The notes below the pieces were generated by a model. It was not told the DNA's origin and did no database searches. It saw only the letters and a list, made by a program, of their open reading frames with translations. 64,000 nt of DNA, from contig CM068548.1 of the NCBI GenBank assembly GCA_035048495.1, positions 13,257,464 through 13,321,463 of the forward strand, given 5' to 3'. Below, in pieces: positions 9,413 through 22,063 of this stretch. A program made the position numbers and the translations under genes. Source of the stretch: Euptelea pleiosperma (taxonomy: Eukaryota > Streptophyta > Magnoliopsida > Ranunculales > Eupteleaceae). The number at the start of each line of letters is the position of its first letter. The first letter of the stretch is position 1.

Positions 9413-12400
9413 TTAGATGACAGGAACACGGTGCTGGGACCCATTACACATCATGCCCCCTCCACTTTGAATGGTCCCACCCAAGTGAGGAGGGTAGCCT
9501 GAGAACCTGTGATTAGGTTGCCGGAACATGCTGTCGCTGTTGGAGACACTAGTTATGTCATAGCAGGAAGTGGTGGAAGCACCAGCATTGCTTGTTTCCG
9601 ACTGTATAACTTCCGAGTCCGAGGCATTTTGGCCGTCAGTGGTGGGAGCAGACTTGGAATGCTGCGGCTTCTTTGTGTTGAGAAAACGTCCACCAGATCC
9701 CCTAGCCCTTTTCAATGCATGAAGATGCCGAGACTCGTGAAGATATGGCTGTGAATAATCGGAAGTCACATACAAATAAATGTTGATGGCTATAGGTAGT
9801 GGATGGTGGATAGATACGTTTTTTTTTAATAAATTAACGTACCTTCCGAGCTTTGAGGAGTTTGTTTTGAGCCTCAAGCTTGGCACGGGCCTGCCTCCGT
9901 CTGATGATCCCACGGTACTGTTTTGCATTGACAAAAATGGGTTCATCTTCTGCAAGATCAAGAGGCAGTGGGACTCGTGCAGGTGCGACACCCACCATTT
10001 GGTGATGAATCTGTTTAAGTTCCAATAATAAATACATCACAAACAAACAGCAGGTGGACTAACTTGTCAAAAACCAAAAAAAAAAAGAGCTGGTGGACTA
10101 GGAAAACAGAAAAAAAAAAGCATCCTTGATCACGATTCTCAATGTTGTCAAGACATGTTTCTCAATGGCTGTGGAACGTTCTTTGGGTCGTCATAACACA
10201 TTACTCGAGGGCTGAGATGACATGTTTCCTAAGAGTGGTACGACACATTTACCAAACTCGTGAAATGTTTATCAAGGTCCCCAATAAGTACATCACAGGT
10301 ATCAGTTTCTCTCCCAAGCTTTCCAAAGCAAATTGCAGGTGTTCAGCTTTCTCTCTTGGGCTCTCTAGAGAAAATCGCAGGTGTTCATATTTCTATCACA
10401 TGTATCCAGGTGTTCATATTTCTAGACCAAGCATAGGTGTTTGTGACCTAGTGGCTAATGATGAAATTTGAACTTAGTATGTTGTCTCCTTCTGAGATAC
10501 CCGTCTTTGAATGACTTCCATTAAACTCAATGGGACTAATTACATACCTTGGTCTAAATCTGTACAAGTTTTCCTCACAACTAGAGGGAAACTCATTTAT
10601 TTGACAACAAAACAACATTCGGAAAGAGACCAATAATTATGAAGACTTCGAGAAAATGTGTAGATTTGTCGACCTAGTTGTGGAACAGTATGGATTGACA
10701 ACCAAGTGTAAATGTGATGTTTTTGGACACAGTAAGAGAAATATGGGAGGAAGTTCTAGACATGTATTCTGGTGAGAATAATTTTACACGTATCAATTTT
10801 TCAGGAATTTTATATTCTACAACAAGGTGATAAAAGTCTTAGTAAATATTATCTTCGCATGCGGGGAATAATTGATGAGTTAAACGTATATCAGCCAATT
10901 ACTACTAATATGGAGATCCAGTAAAGACAACGACAGGAGTATCGAGTTATGAAGTTTCTTTTTGACCTAGAAACTAAATTTGAACATGTGCTCATATATA
11001 ATAATTATGAGTGTCGACTAAAGTAAGTTCCAGATACTAGTTCGACTTCGTCCTCTCTCTATTCTTCTCCGTCCTCTTCCCATCTCAAAACCCTAATTTA
11101 CTTTACAAGGAGTAACTATAAATATATTTCCCTGTTTATATAAGGAACTAAGGGCTTCACCAAAAAACAACACAGCCAAAGACAAGGACAATTGAAAAAC
11201 ACACATAAATACTCAATTGGCACCTTACCACATACTCATGGGATTAAGTTCATTAGGCAACTGGGTTACAATGTATGCATGTCTTCAAGAAGCAACCTAC
11301 CCCATCATCATCATCATACGTTCCCAAATGTTTGGGGTTGCCAACATGAATCTTACAAACTGATTTTGTAATATGGCTGCAACTTGGGCGGGCTCAACCC
11401 AACTTCGGGTTGGGCTTGGGTCAGCTTTTTCACAAGCTGGGATGGACTCGGGGTGAGGCCTCAAGCAACCCAACCCATTTAATACTCGACCAATTCATAT
11501 ATGAGTTGGGATAAACTTACATCCAGTGATGGGACCCACATGGAGTCATGTTGGATAATCTAACCATCCTCGCAATGTTGATCATCACCACCAAAAATAA
11601 TCAATTCAAACATTACTTACCAAATTGGATGGTCCAGATCTTCCAAATTCAAGTCAACTTTTCATGAGGCTAAATGTCAAAATGGACTAATATTTTGTGA
11701 GGATCAACTCCACCACCAAAAATCAATAAATTCTAACAATACTTACCATATGAAACATTAACTTAGATTGGATGGTCCAAATCTTCCAAATTCAAGTCAA
11801 CTTTTCATAAGGCTAAATGTCAGAATGGACTGATATTTTGTGAAGATGAACTCCACCTTATGGACGACCCCAACCTGGTTTGTATAAGGAACTAAACTCC
11901 ACAAGTTGACCATTGCTATCTCTCTCTTGCACTCATCAGCAAGAGGGTTTGCATAGTTGGATATGCTTTCAAGAGCGAAGAAAGGATCTTATGGCTCAAG
12001 GCTTTTGTGTTAGGTGTCATTTATTCTGCAAGGAGTACTATTATACAAGGATTTTACTATTGCCAAAGCTGCACGCTCTGGGTGATTGCAGAGGAGCAGT
12101 GGGCACCGGGACGCCAGAGCCAATGGCGTTTTTTGTGCGTACAAGTACGCACAGTTTGTAGAGTACAACTTACATTGGGGCTACTTCTGGTATTTCATTG
12201 TACCGGAGAATATACATTCTCTAAAGGGGTGTTGGGGTTTCACTTGTACATTGAGAAAGATGAAACTATTGTAACCCTAATTCTTTAGAGTTAGTGAAAG
12301 AGCTCTTCTAACCGTGGACATGAGCACACTACCGAACCACGTAAATTGTTGTGTGTAATTGATCTTTTCGGTTCTCTATTTTTGCTGGCCTGTGGAAGAT

Positions 12401-15222
12401 CGATTTTCAACAAAGACCATGCTCCCTTTCAGGTTTGATTCATTTCCTCAGAGCCACTTAGGAAGCTGTAAGGGAAAACCATCTCTTATGTCTAACCAAG
12501 GGGAATCTGACCTAGAGTAAATCCACCTGATAAAAAATCTACACCACTGGATACACAAAGCCTTCCAACGATGAAATGGCCAGGGTAAATTTGTCCAAGT
12601 TTTGACCTGTTAGATCTGCTAGTATTATGGTAAAAGTAGCTAGATTGGAAAATTCATCTTTCTCGTGGTAGATGCAATGGAAGGCGGATTTGTATGGTAG
12701 GATCACTGTCCATTACTAGCTACTAAACCAGTTAGGCTCACTTGAGACCATATTAAAGCTTCTTAACTTAAAATAAAATGGAAATAATTTTCACAATGGA
12801 CCTTGCATGATTACGTTACTGGGTCAAGTTCTGTTCATCAGCCATGGATGATGGATGCATCTATTTCTTGTTATTAAAGAGAAGGGTAGACACCATCCAC
12901 TCAGTCCCACAACTCCCACCTAAGTAGATCCACGAGGCCAGAGTAAAACCCAATCAATTATTGACTGCAATCATCTGGAATTCTACGATTAACCAACCTG
13001 ATCGGGTTGCTCTCAGACTGAGCATCTCAGGCCCGACCTCATGTTAGCTTGGGCTTGGGCTTGGGCTTGGGCTTGGGCGGGGGCTGAATGCTTTGAAGCT
13101 CAGACTGACCACCAATCCAATCCAATCCAAACTGCCCAATTTGCAGCCCTATTTTGTAGGGATTTCAACAACCCAACTCAGATTAAAGATTCCAACCAAT
13201 CACTCTACAGGATGAAAGTAACCAGGCTGGAAGTATATGTAAATCAATGGTAAACAAAGAGCAGATACATGATGGTACTTACAATAGCCTGTGGTCCATA
13301 AGCAGCCAGAAAGTATGGATCAGCATAAGGGTATGGAATGCGAGCCTGAAATGGAAATGACAAGAAGCATTAGATCCACTGTCACACTTGGAAAAACCAT
13401 CCACAGACACACATAAGCTTCATCTTACCACTGACTGGCTATAATCGACTTGTGAACGAGGGAAGACAAAATCTGGAGTTCCCAGTGACAGAACTGATTT
13501 CATGTCACCTTCCACACGCCTTCCATGAGTTTCATCATATCCTGAGTGAGTGGAACAGCAAAAGTTAAAATTACAAAAGAAAGGATGCAATAAACTTCGT
13601 CACCTCGAGAAGGAAAATCCCCAGTAAATTTGTGAATACCTTGTGAAGAACACCAGGGTGGCAAGTTCTACCGAGAAAAGATACTATATTACATAGCTTC
13701 AATTGGGATGGAAAATGAAGAACAGGGAGAATGGGAAAAAATGATGTAAATAATTATAGACTCTAAGAAACTAATAGATGACTATAGACAGTTACCAAAA
13801 ATGTGACTTTCAAGTCTTGAGATGGAGAATAAAGATCAATAGCTCCAGCCAGCTTAGTTATAAATCTCAGGAAATTTGAAACCTTACCCGATCTGCCCAA
13901 CAGAGATGATCTCCGTTTTTTTTTTATGAAAGGAATCAGAGTTTAAAAAAGTGTTCGCAGCATGCGCCTCAAGCAAGGCGTCCCTAGAACACCCTGAGGC
14001 TTATTAAAAATTCGCAAAAACTCGTGAGGCATATACCTCGTTTACTGAGGCGTTATAAACAAAAGATGTACACCTTACGTCTTTTTTAATCCCCATGTCA
14101 GAGGTGCGCATGTCACATATATGCCGGTTGTGATACTTTTTAAGTTGTACCACAAAAAATTCAGTTCATTTCTTTTTTCTCACCATCATATAACCCCTAG
14201 TTAAATGGCAATATGCTAATTTACATTAAATAACAGCAAACCCATTATACGAAATAAATCAACGTTTCTTTTTATGAGATCTTTAGATTAAGTAGGGAAT
14301 TTTACCCATTGTTAGATTTTGTAAATGTCTGGTCAACTAAGTTTTCAACAATGTCGGGAAGGTCCTTTGGTATTCCTCTTCACTCTCCCCTTTATGTTGG
14401 CCTTGGGTGATATTGAAGGAAAGCAACAGGAGGATCTTTCAAGACAGGGAAATCAACTTCTCTGTGTATCAAAATCAAGTGGAAGTTGATTAGGCAGACC
14501 ATAAATCTGATGTAATTTCGATACCGGTTGGCAGACTTTGAAGTCGACTGGAAACTGATCGTGGAAAGTAAAGCCTTAAATATGATAGCAGCACCTAGAT
14601 AGATAGACAGTTGGGTTCCGTGAAATCAAACTTTGACAGGTACACCTCAGGTGACAGCGGCTCAACAAGTATTAAGATAGCAAAGGAGTTCGCTCAGAAC
14701 AATCTAGTCAGATTGGATCTACAGATTCAAATAAGGTTGAGGCAAGAGCTAAGTTTTGAAGTTGTTCACTACTTCACTGCAATCTCTTCTCCTCTTTTTT
14801 GACAAGTAAAATTACCAAGGGCCTAAGAAAATATGCCATAAAGCACCCTTAAAAGTATTAGAAAAGACAACGTAACTACAATAAATAACTAATAGTGTAT
14901 AGAATTGAGAGTAATTTGTACCAGATTGAGCTGAAATGCATTGCCCATTAGGGTTGCCTTCCCCCATAGTCGCCACTTCATTGTGAGATTGACCAGTTGA
15001 TTGAGTTGATGAGGAGTCCTGGTCCTGCAGTGGAAAGCCTAATTGCTTCACATTATGAAAATGTTGACGTGGAGAGTCCATGTTCAAGCTTAGACTCTTG
15101 GATAGGCAAGATTGTGGAATTTGCGATCCAGTGGAATTCCACCATGATGGGCAACTAACAACACAGGGAGACATTGAATGGATGGAACTTTGATCAGACT
15201 CTTTCCTGGATATGTTTTGCAT
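9413..15222 (-). CDS. NF-YA: NF-YA transcription factor (CCAAT-box binding subunit A), five coding exons
   Basis: Coding exons in transcript order are 15222-14922, 13541-13429, 13345-13283, 10010-9843 and 9748-9413. All have GT/AG junctions and join in frame to 326 residues. The start is ATG in MQNISRKES. The conserved core spans the last splice junction: residues about 182-215 hold [18 protein letters not shown] and the NF-YB/NF-YC contact helix ending KLLKARK, and residues 216-237 hold [20 protein letters not shown], the CCAAT-contacting segment. Residues 102-180 carry [13 protein letters not shown] and [20 protein letters not shown], typical of the family. The C-terminal tail is Ser/Thr/Asn-rich. 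The protein acts in the nucleus as a trimer with NF-YB and NF-YC. The core most resembles the Arabidopsis NF-YA3/5/6/8 group from memory. A miR169 site lies in the 3'UTR. Introns contain retrotransposon scraps. Confidence 0.93.
10725..11035 (+). pseudogene. Decayed Copia-type gag fragment in NF-YA intron
   Basis: In one plus frame [17 protein letters not shown] is read. After a frameshift comes [20 protein letters not shown], then ELNVYQPI, an in-frame stop, and [19 protein letters not shown]. The order (W-E-x-L, LQQGD-S, YY-x-x-x-x-x-x-DEL, R-x-x-x-FL-x-x-L) is that of the gag region of Ty1/Copia retrotransposons. It lies antisense to NF-YA in its fourth coding intron. At least one frameshift and one stop make it non-functional. 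Confidence 0.6.
11575..11860. repeat. Tandem duplicated segment, about 140 bp unit
   Basis: Two adjacent copies share TTGGATGGTCCA, TCTTCCAAATTCAAGTCAAC, TTTTCAT-AGGCTAAATGTC and ACTGATATTTTGTGA-like blocks (about 11630-11710 and 11770-11850). Similar phrases occur in the foldback element at 40917-41250, suggesting a diverged relative. Confidence 0.5.
12220..12410 (+). mobile_element. LTR fragment, Copia type
   Basis: The stretch AACCCTAATTCTTTAGAG, then GTGGACATGAGCACACTACC, GAACCACGTAAATTG and a TCAACA end follows the layout of plant Copia LTR 3' portions. A second copy in reverse occurs at 43209-43380 with the same order of blocks, supporting a repeat family. No matching 5' end or target duplication was found. 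It lies in an NF-YA intron. Confidence 0.5.
13047..13081. repeat. GGGCTT minisatellite
   Basis: Five to six tandem GGGCTT units lie in an NF-YA intron. The unit is not the plant telomere repeat. Confidence 0.75.
13940..14100. repeat. GAGGC-rich repeat in NF-YA intron
   Basis: GCATGCGCCTCAAGCAAGGC, CCCTGAGGCTTATT and CTGAGGCGTTATAA occur together. A similar GAGGC/GCCTCA-rich stretch lies at 47028-47130. Probably a diverged short interspersed repeat; class unknown. Confidence 0.35.
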
Positions 15223-15535
15223 GCTTCTAGGCTTTTCCTGACTTTTACAATGTGTGTCCAGAAGGAGATGCAGGATCTTCTAAATCCTCACTAATGTTTT
15301 AGAAGACCACTTTAGCTTCTTGCTTTGAAAATGCCTGCTCAAAGGAAACCCAGCACCCAAATGGGTTTTATCAGATTTGACACAGAAACATAGTTTCAAT
15401 ATTAAAATTAATGCACCACGTGTCAAAAAGGTAAAAAAAAAAGGAAAATAGTAAAACTTCAATCATTTCGATTTGTTTGAAAGGGGAAAAAAGAAAGATA
15501 ATATCTATCCCTAAATATTAATCAATCACCCTATT

Positions 15536-15700
15536 CAAAGAATCCCCATTCCAGAACCGTACGTGAGATTTTCATCTCATACGGCTCCTCCCTTCTGCCC
15601 CAATTCTTGACTGGAGGGGACACCAAAGGCCTCTGCCCTTCCGTCCCTTGGATAGATAGAGAGGGAGGGCAGAACTTTTGGTTTTTTCATGGGGGGCACT
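15536..15700 (-). other. Group II intron fragment with intact domain V (organelle-derived)
   Basis: On the minus strand the 34-nt segment at 15587-15554 has the domain V hallmarks. It has the AGC triad in GAGCCGTA, pairing with TACGGTTC. It has a two-nucleotide CG bulge. It has an upper stem TGAGAT/ATCTCA closed by GAAA. The preceding minus-strand sequence is GC-rich with short stems, compatible with domain IV. Group II introns of this sort exist in plant chloroplasts and mitochondria, so this is a transferred organellar scrap inside the nuclear NF-YA 5' leader intron. Confidence 0.65.
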
Positions 15701-16576
15701 ATAGAATGCTAAAACAGACCCTAGTTAGCAATTCGGCATACAGCAAAAAATATGTTACGGAAAAAGTTCGAGTATAATTTGGATGTGTCATTCGAAAATA
15801 CATTTAAAAATTCAGCAAAGAATAAAATACAAGAATTAAAAAAAAAAATCAACGTTTTTTGCATTTTTTCACATTTCAAAATCAGTTCATTTCAATAATT
15901 CGCTAAAATTCACATATAAGAAGGGTGTAATATGGTTCTGCATAGAATACGTGAATTCAAACAAATCTTTGAAAAATACAGAAGCATAATATGTTCTGTT
16001 ACAAATTCGTCATATACGCATATAAAGTGCGTATTGAATGGTAAATTGCTAACTAGGAAACAGACATGTAAATGCCAGATGCCCCTTCTAAGAATATAAA
16101 CCACCAAGAGTATAAAGCAGCAATCCACTATTTGAATTTGAAGATAAATTTTTAATAATTTATCAAAAAGACTGCCTAAATGATCGAAAAGTAAAAGAAC
16201 AAAAGAATGGAAGAAAGCTCACTAAGGCCTCCCATATAATTTAAATGACCTCATCAAAATACAAACAATTCTCCAAAGAGGTATGACTTGTGAGCTGAAT
16301 CTTGTAGACAGCATGAGACATTCTTCATCATTACCTATGGCACATAACTAAGAAAAGAAATCTATACTCACTGCTACCATGATTGCACATTGTAACTTCT
16401 AGGCTTTTGTTTAACTTGTTTTAAAGATTGACCGTCAGCTACAAGAAACCAGATGAGTACAGTAACGTAATGGCACCAAGAAGGCCATCAGCGACAGAAA
16501 CCTTTACATAGATATGTAACAAGGAAACAGTGTCAATGTAAATGTCAGGATGTGTCAACATGTGTCCATGCATCAA

Positions 16577-16602
16577 TGTGTCAGACACATGTGTCTGACA
16601 CA
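16577..16602. repeat. 26-bp perfect palindrome
   Basis: TGTGTCAGACACA is followed directly by its inverse TGTGTCTGACACA with no spacer. It is surrounded by further TGTGTC and GTGTCA fragments (16540-16640), so it is probably the centre of a small foldback element. Confidence 0.8.
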
Positions 16603-18500
16603 GTGAAAAACCCTAAAAGTGTCATGTCCCTGTCACATAGCTATGTAGCCTTTTGTAACCGTTAGAGAGAAAAGTCCATGAACACTGACACACATGTTAA
16701 GCTATACCATGCCTTTGGTGGACATCAAAAGAAAAGATTCCAACACTTCTATCTTTCTAAGCGTTCAAAATGAAATTAAAATGCTAAGAAAAGCAAAGGA
16801 TGATCTCAGAGCTAGAAATGAAATTAAAAGAGTATAGAGGTTGTCCACAGCATAACAAGCACATTTGAAAAGTGAAAAATGCACTCCCAAGCATAGTCAC
16901 AGATCTCCTTGCAAATTTCTTGGCACAAAAGAATATGGAATAATTTATACATTTGCTTTATCTTGGGTTTTTATCAGGAAAACCTCGGGATAACTTAATA
17001 TGAAATATAAATACACATATTTGAATTCATGAGTAATCATTGTACCCCGCTGTCTCTCTCGTTTAGTTGTTTTTATTTTATTTTCACATTATTTTTATTC
17101 ATTTTAGGAAGTTTTACTTCTGCGCTTTATATTTAGTTCAATGTCTGCAAGAATTACCAATTTTAAAACATGGACTTACATAGGTAGCTGAATATCATTG
17201 TAACAGGTTGGTATCACTTTTCAGCCATAGTGGGATCACATCATTCAAGACAAAGACTACTTGTGATACCATCCGAGTTTCTTACTGATAATATTTGTAT
17301 CATTCACAAATTCCTTTGTACTTTCTCTTTGATTCTTAAAGTGCAGTCCAAAATTCTTCCCCCATGTTAGCATTTCAGACTTTTCAGCTTTTTTCCCAAT
17401 CCATTAGAAGAATGGTGCACCCCCTGGGTAAGCAACATAAAGCTACAGGATTACCAATTGCAAGATAATGAGTGATCTTGTGACCCATTTAGTGCAAAAG
17501 TACAAGCAAAGCTTGGTTATATGAAACTTAAACAGCTGTGCAAATCACCTCTTTCAGTATTCAGCGATTTTATTTCTTAAGGTAGGTTCTTCAAAATAAT
17601 TTATGAAACATGAACAAACTTATGGTTCAGATCTGATTAGATTTAACTCGTTAATTACAGCCTCCCCACATCAGAAAGAATAACCTCTTGTTAAGAAGAA
17701 AAGAAAAAGAAAGATCCATGAAATATGAATTGATTTTGTAGAAGAAAAGAGTAGTACCTGTACATGAGTCTGTTTCGAGAGAGCTCTAACAAACATAACC
17801 CTCTTTAGGATTATATACATCATGTAGGCTTAATGAGGCTTATATACATGAACTCCCCTTTTTGGTGCTTCTATACATGTAGACCTTCCATGGGTTCGTT
17901 TATATGGTTTCCCATTTTGTGAATGTTATACAAAATAGAAAGAAAAAGATAAATGCTTTTAATCTTCTCTTCCTCAGAAGATGTGAAGATGCTTTTTGTG
18001 AGTCTTCTCTCTCTTCTTTTCTACCTCTCTTGTATGCCTGATGTGAATCTCAACGTATTTGAGAGAGAGCAAAAAAATTCCATGTTTATTTAAAGAGTGT
18101 ACTAAGGTACAACTCCTTATTAGCTAATGATTGAGAGTTATTTTCTCAATATACCTCTCGCCATAAAAGATTTTAATTCGGATCATCCCCTCCCAAGGAT
18201 GGTGACATGCACCTCTCTTTAATAAAAAGAGAGTTCTCTAACAAGCCAAGACATAATAGTTTTTGTCAAGGTTTATCCCTAATTTATTGCGGTATCTCCT
18301 TACAAAATAAGGGTTTACCTTACTTTTAACAGAGTGGATTCACTTCAGGTTTCCACGTCGCAACCTATAATTGGATCACTCTTGAAAAGGGTGTTATCAA
18401 AACCATTTTACTGCAGATTGTCATGTAGTACAGGTGCTCCACTCTTTGGACTTGTGGGTTTCCACATCGACAAACCATGTGTCATCCATTGGGTTGGTTC

Positions 18501-18674
18501 TATGGTTTTAGGTACCGGCTAGAACAAGTTGACTCAAGACTGAGACATGGTCCGGGGAAACTGACTTGCATGAGACAATCTCTCTCTTGTTCATCTTCAC
18601 ATTCCCATACAAGTCGATTCAGAGATCTAAGCCCCAGACTAGTCAACCCTAGAAACCAAGTTTAAAAAACCATG
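18501..18674. mobile_element. hAT-like foldback MITE, GACTCA-arm type
   Basis: The ends are TATGGTTTTAGGTACCGG and, inverted, TTAAAAAACCATG. The flanks GTTGGTTC (18493-18500) and ATTGGTTC (18675-18682) match at 7 of 8 positions. The arms use GTTGACTCAAGACTGAGAC-like motifs rather than AAACGG. It is the same element type as a segment at about 51268-51469. Confidence 0.55.
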
Positions 18675-18686
18675 ATTGGTTCCTTT

Positions 18687-18963
18687 CAAGGTTTAAAATT
18701 TCGTTTCGAAAGAATGTCTCGGTCAAGTGAAAAACCGAGACAAACTCCGAAACAAAACGAAACATTGAAAAAATAGTGAAAAAACGAAATTTCCAAAACA
18801 TTCCAAAACATGACGAAATATTACGAAACATTTTCAAAATCATTAAATTATATTTTTAATTATTTTGGATTGTGACGAACTGTCTCGGCGAAACAAACCG
18901 ATACATTACGAAACATTCCGAAACATTACGAAACGAAATGAAACATTCCGAAATTTTAAACTG
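18687..18963. mobile_element. hAT-like foldback MITE, CGAAACATT-arm type
   Basis: The start is CAAGGTTTAAAATTTCG and the end CGAAATTTTAAACTG. The flanks GTTCCTTT (18679-18686) and GTTCCCTC (18964-18971) agree at 6 of 8. The arms are irregular repeats of CGAAACATT and AAACGAAA plus CTCGG. The terminal CAAGGTTTAAA is identical to that of the AAACGG-arm elements at 5708 and 43487. Confidence 0.6.
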
Positions 18964-21215
18964 GTTCCCTCCAATTTTCAAAGCAACGACCATGTGTTGG
19001 TCAAAGACGATTCCCTTCTTAGGACCACGTGTCGGTCAAAGACGATTCCCTTCTTAGGGAACCCTCTTTTTATTGCAGCCAAGAGCCAACCACATATCAA
19101 CCACTCATTAAACATCAATAGGTTGCCTCCTTGAAAGAAACCTAACACCTTAGAGGAAAGGTCGAAGATTTAGGTGATGGTACCATTGATCAAAACCACC
19201 ATTAACTCACCATTGCAAGGGGCACAGTGGGAGAAATTTCAGCACGGCCAATCACATGTTTGCCGAAGAGCTTTCCACGGCGTCACCACATTAAAAACCC
19301 TTCCCCCACTTTTCTTTTACCGCGGCTGCATTAATTGAAGCTGTCAAAGGGTCAGGTGTTTATACACTTGAACCCTTACTTTATTTTGGGGCGACGACAC
19401 CACGACAAGGGACTCAGTAAAAGGAATATCATCATGACCAAACACATGTCAACTTAGAGTGTTATTTCATGCTGCCCCAGTGAAACCCCCTCCCCCTCTC
19501 TTTTGCCACGACTACATCAATTGCAGTCGTCTAGGGATCGAGTGTTTATACACTTTTACCCCAAATTTTATTTTGTGGTGCATCAAGGTTGAGGCGGCTG
19601 AGGGCTTTAGTCGACCAGATTTGGCTTCCAATAAACCACATATGAAATTACCACTGAACAAATCTTACAATTTTTTCACATTTTATGATTTCATAACAAT
19701 ACTTTGCATTCTAAACGACACAAAGTTATGTGCTGTGCAGCCACCCTAGTTACACGAGACAACAGATGTGCATGCTGCAGCCACCTTGTCAAAAAAATTT
19801 GCATACCACATAAATCACTTTGAGCAGGTCATATAAAAAATCTAGTCAATCCTCATAATCAAGGCATCAAACCTTCATCCATGTTTTTGCAAATATACTG
19901 CTAGTATAATTTGCATAAACTTGATAATATCACTCGCAATAAAAATATTTTTACCGACAACAAACAAGGTATGATAATAATAGAAATCACCCATTACCGT
20001 CACAACTCCAAACAACATAATCTCCAGAAACCTTTAAAACACAATAATTAAGTCAAATAGATGCAATCGAGAAGCATTTTTTTAAGATGAGAAGCTTAGC
20101 AAAAAGAAATTTTACAATCAAACATTTTTACCCACTACCAATTGAGAAGCTCCTCAATGATCTCTTGATCCCAATAAATGTTAAAGAAGATATGCAACAT
20201 TTTATTACCTTAATAGGTATCATCAAGCTCACAAAAGAAGGCAGGCACATCCAATCAGTAACACGAAATCCAGAAGAGAAAATAAGAACCATTGCCGGAA
20301 CATATCATTGCTAAACCTAAAGACAAATTTCCACACCTTATCACAACTTTAACCACCACTTTAGCTGTAGCAGTTGCAATTGGGTGGATTTCTCAGAAGT
20401 ATGCATTGAGTTATTTTTCAGTTAGTCTTATCACTGAAGGAGATTTTAATGCATCTTCCCTTAGTTAAGCACGCACTTGAATGCTGTGCCTCCACAACAC
20501 ATCGTTCCTCACCAAGACCATAAGACAAAGTTGTGTCAATAATAGCTTTACTAATACACACTTAAGCTACAAGATTAGAACCTCTCTGCTACACGGAGAA
20601 GAGATCAGAGACATTTTGGCTTAATCATACCAGTTTTCAGAAATAAGTGGATAAAACATGATGGGGTTAAAGTGCCACTTCAACAAATTGGACAATACCA
20701 TTCCACCAACAGCTCTCCCACTAAGGAGTCCATAGCCCTTCCCATCCACAACCATGTTTGACAGATCAATGAATAAAATTTATTTTCAACATGCATACTG
20801 ACACTCATGAGTCCCTCTTAGACTCTAAATTCAAACATACAAGAACACCTACAAAAGGATTACCAACATTTTCTAATGTTTAACAATGGGTAACAAACCA
20901 ACCCAAAAAACCACTCAAACTCAAAATTTACATCTTTGTAGACTTGAAACAGAAAATTCAGTCTTCCAATCGAATCAAACCGCGAAAAAATAGGAAGTTG
21001 TACACGATCACAGAGCAATTTCAATACATAGAAAAAAAAATGCAGCATGCAAAACCAAGAACCAGCATAAACAGAATTCAGGACCCACAAAATGAATCAA
21101 ACAACAAACACATATGTTGCTCAAATACTAACCAAACCGATCTTAATAACAAGAAAACTCAATAACCCATTAGTTATCTACCAAATTGAGCAAAATTACA
21201 CCCATTATCGTCCAA

Positions 21216-21246
<31 letters not shown>

Positions 21247-21644
21247 TTAATAATTAAAAATTTTAAAATCTCTCTGAAAAGAAGAGAAATGAAAAACCCA
21301 CAACAAACCAATCATAGTAAATAAAAAGCACAAAATAGTAATTACATTTTTAGTAAAATAAGTATCATAAAGACACCCACAACCAAAATCTAAAGTGAAA
21401 ATACCCAAAACAACTAAAAGACTAAAAACCAACAAATCTTACCAAAACTCCTTTCCCAACTTCAACAACATCATGATCATCATCATCTCAAAAACAAATA
21501 AAACCAAAAAAATGAGTAAAAAGAAGATAAACAAAATAAAGAAAAACTAAAATCTCCAATTTGTTAAGAAGTCAAAACAAAGGAAACATGAAAAGGAGGA
21601 GACAAGATAAGAAGAACAAGAAGAAGAAAAAATAAGTAATAATA

Positions 21645-21669
21645 GAGAGAGAGAGAGAGAGAGAGAGGG
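21645..21669. repeat. GA microsatellite next to NF-YA leader exon
   Basis: About 12 GA units (CT on the gene strand) lie just downstream of the presumed leader-exon donor. Confidence 0.85.
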
Positions 21670-21676
21670 GGGAGAC

Positions 21677-21910
21677 CTTTGGGATTTGGTAAAGAGAGAG
21701 AAGTGATGAGAGGAGATGTTGGGATGGATCTGGGCATGTCTCCTCTGTTGAAACCCCCCCTTCTTTCTTTCTTGGCTTTGCTGCTAAAACTCTGCTATCT
21801 CCCGAAAACAACGGCCCATTGTTGCTTTGCTTTGCTCCTGAACTCTTTAAGGAAACACAACAAACACCCCTCTTCCCAACAGGTCCACCACCACCTTCAC
21901 CACCACCACC
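21677..21910 (-). other. Candidate NF-YA 5'UTR exon
   Basis: On the minus strand the segment ends CCAAATCCCAAAG followed by GTCTCC, a usable donor. It is CT/GA-rich with CCACC runs, as in plant leaders. The transcription start is not located; the GGTGGT-rich part near 21890-21910 could be leader or promoter. Low certainty without transcripts. Confidence 0.3.
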
Positions 21911-22063
21911 ACCTTTTTTAATTATATTTTTCTGTTCTTTAAGTAACCACGCCAGAACTTTTCGCCCCCTTCCTTTAACACACTTCGGCCTTCAGCACTT
22001 CAGCCGCCCTCTCTCCTGTGTTTTTTATTTGCAAAACTTTGATACGACAGCTCCCCACTAATT

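Larger units (their letters stand above)
15223..21676 (-). other. Probable 5' leader intron of NF-YA
   Basis: No coding exon is seen upstream of the ATG at 15222. The likely acceptor is the AG near 15231 or 15243 and the likely donor is after 21677. Plant NF-YA genes often have a leader intron. Besides the elements listed separately, 16.2-18.4 kb and 19.0-21.2 kb are AT-rich, with no gene that I can support. A simple AAT microsatellite lies at 21221-21243. Confidence 0.4.

Noticed and set aside
9780..10028. Plus-strand frames opposite the NF-YA core exons
   Set aside because: They are antisense shadows of the conserved NF-YA exons.
13640..13667. 28-nt segment as a constitutive NF-YA coding exon
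   Set aside because: Its inclusion puts the next exon out of frame and produces a stop; joining 14922 directly to 13541 keeps a protein typical of the family.
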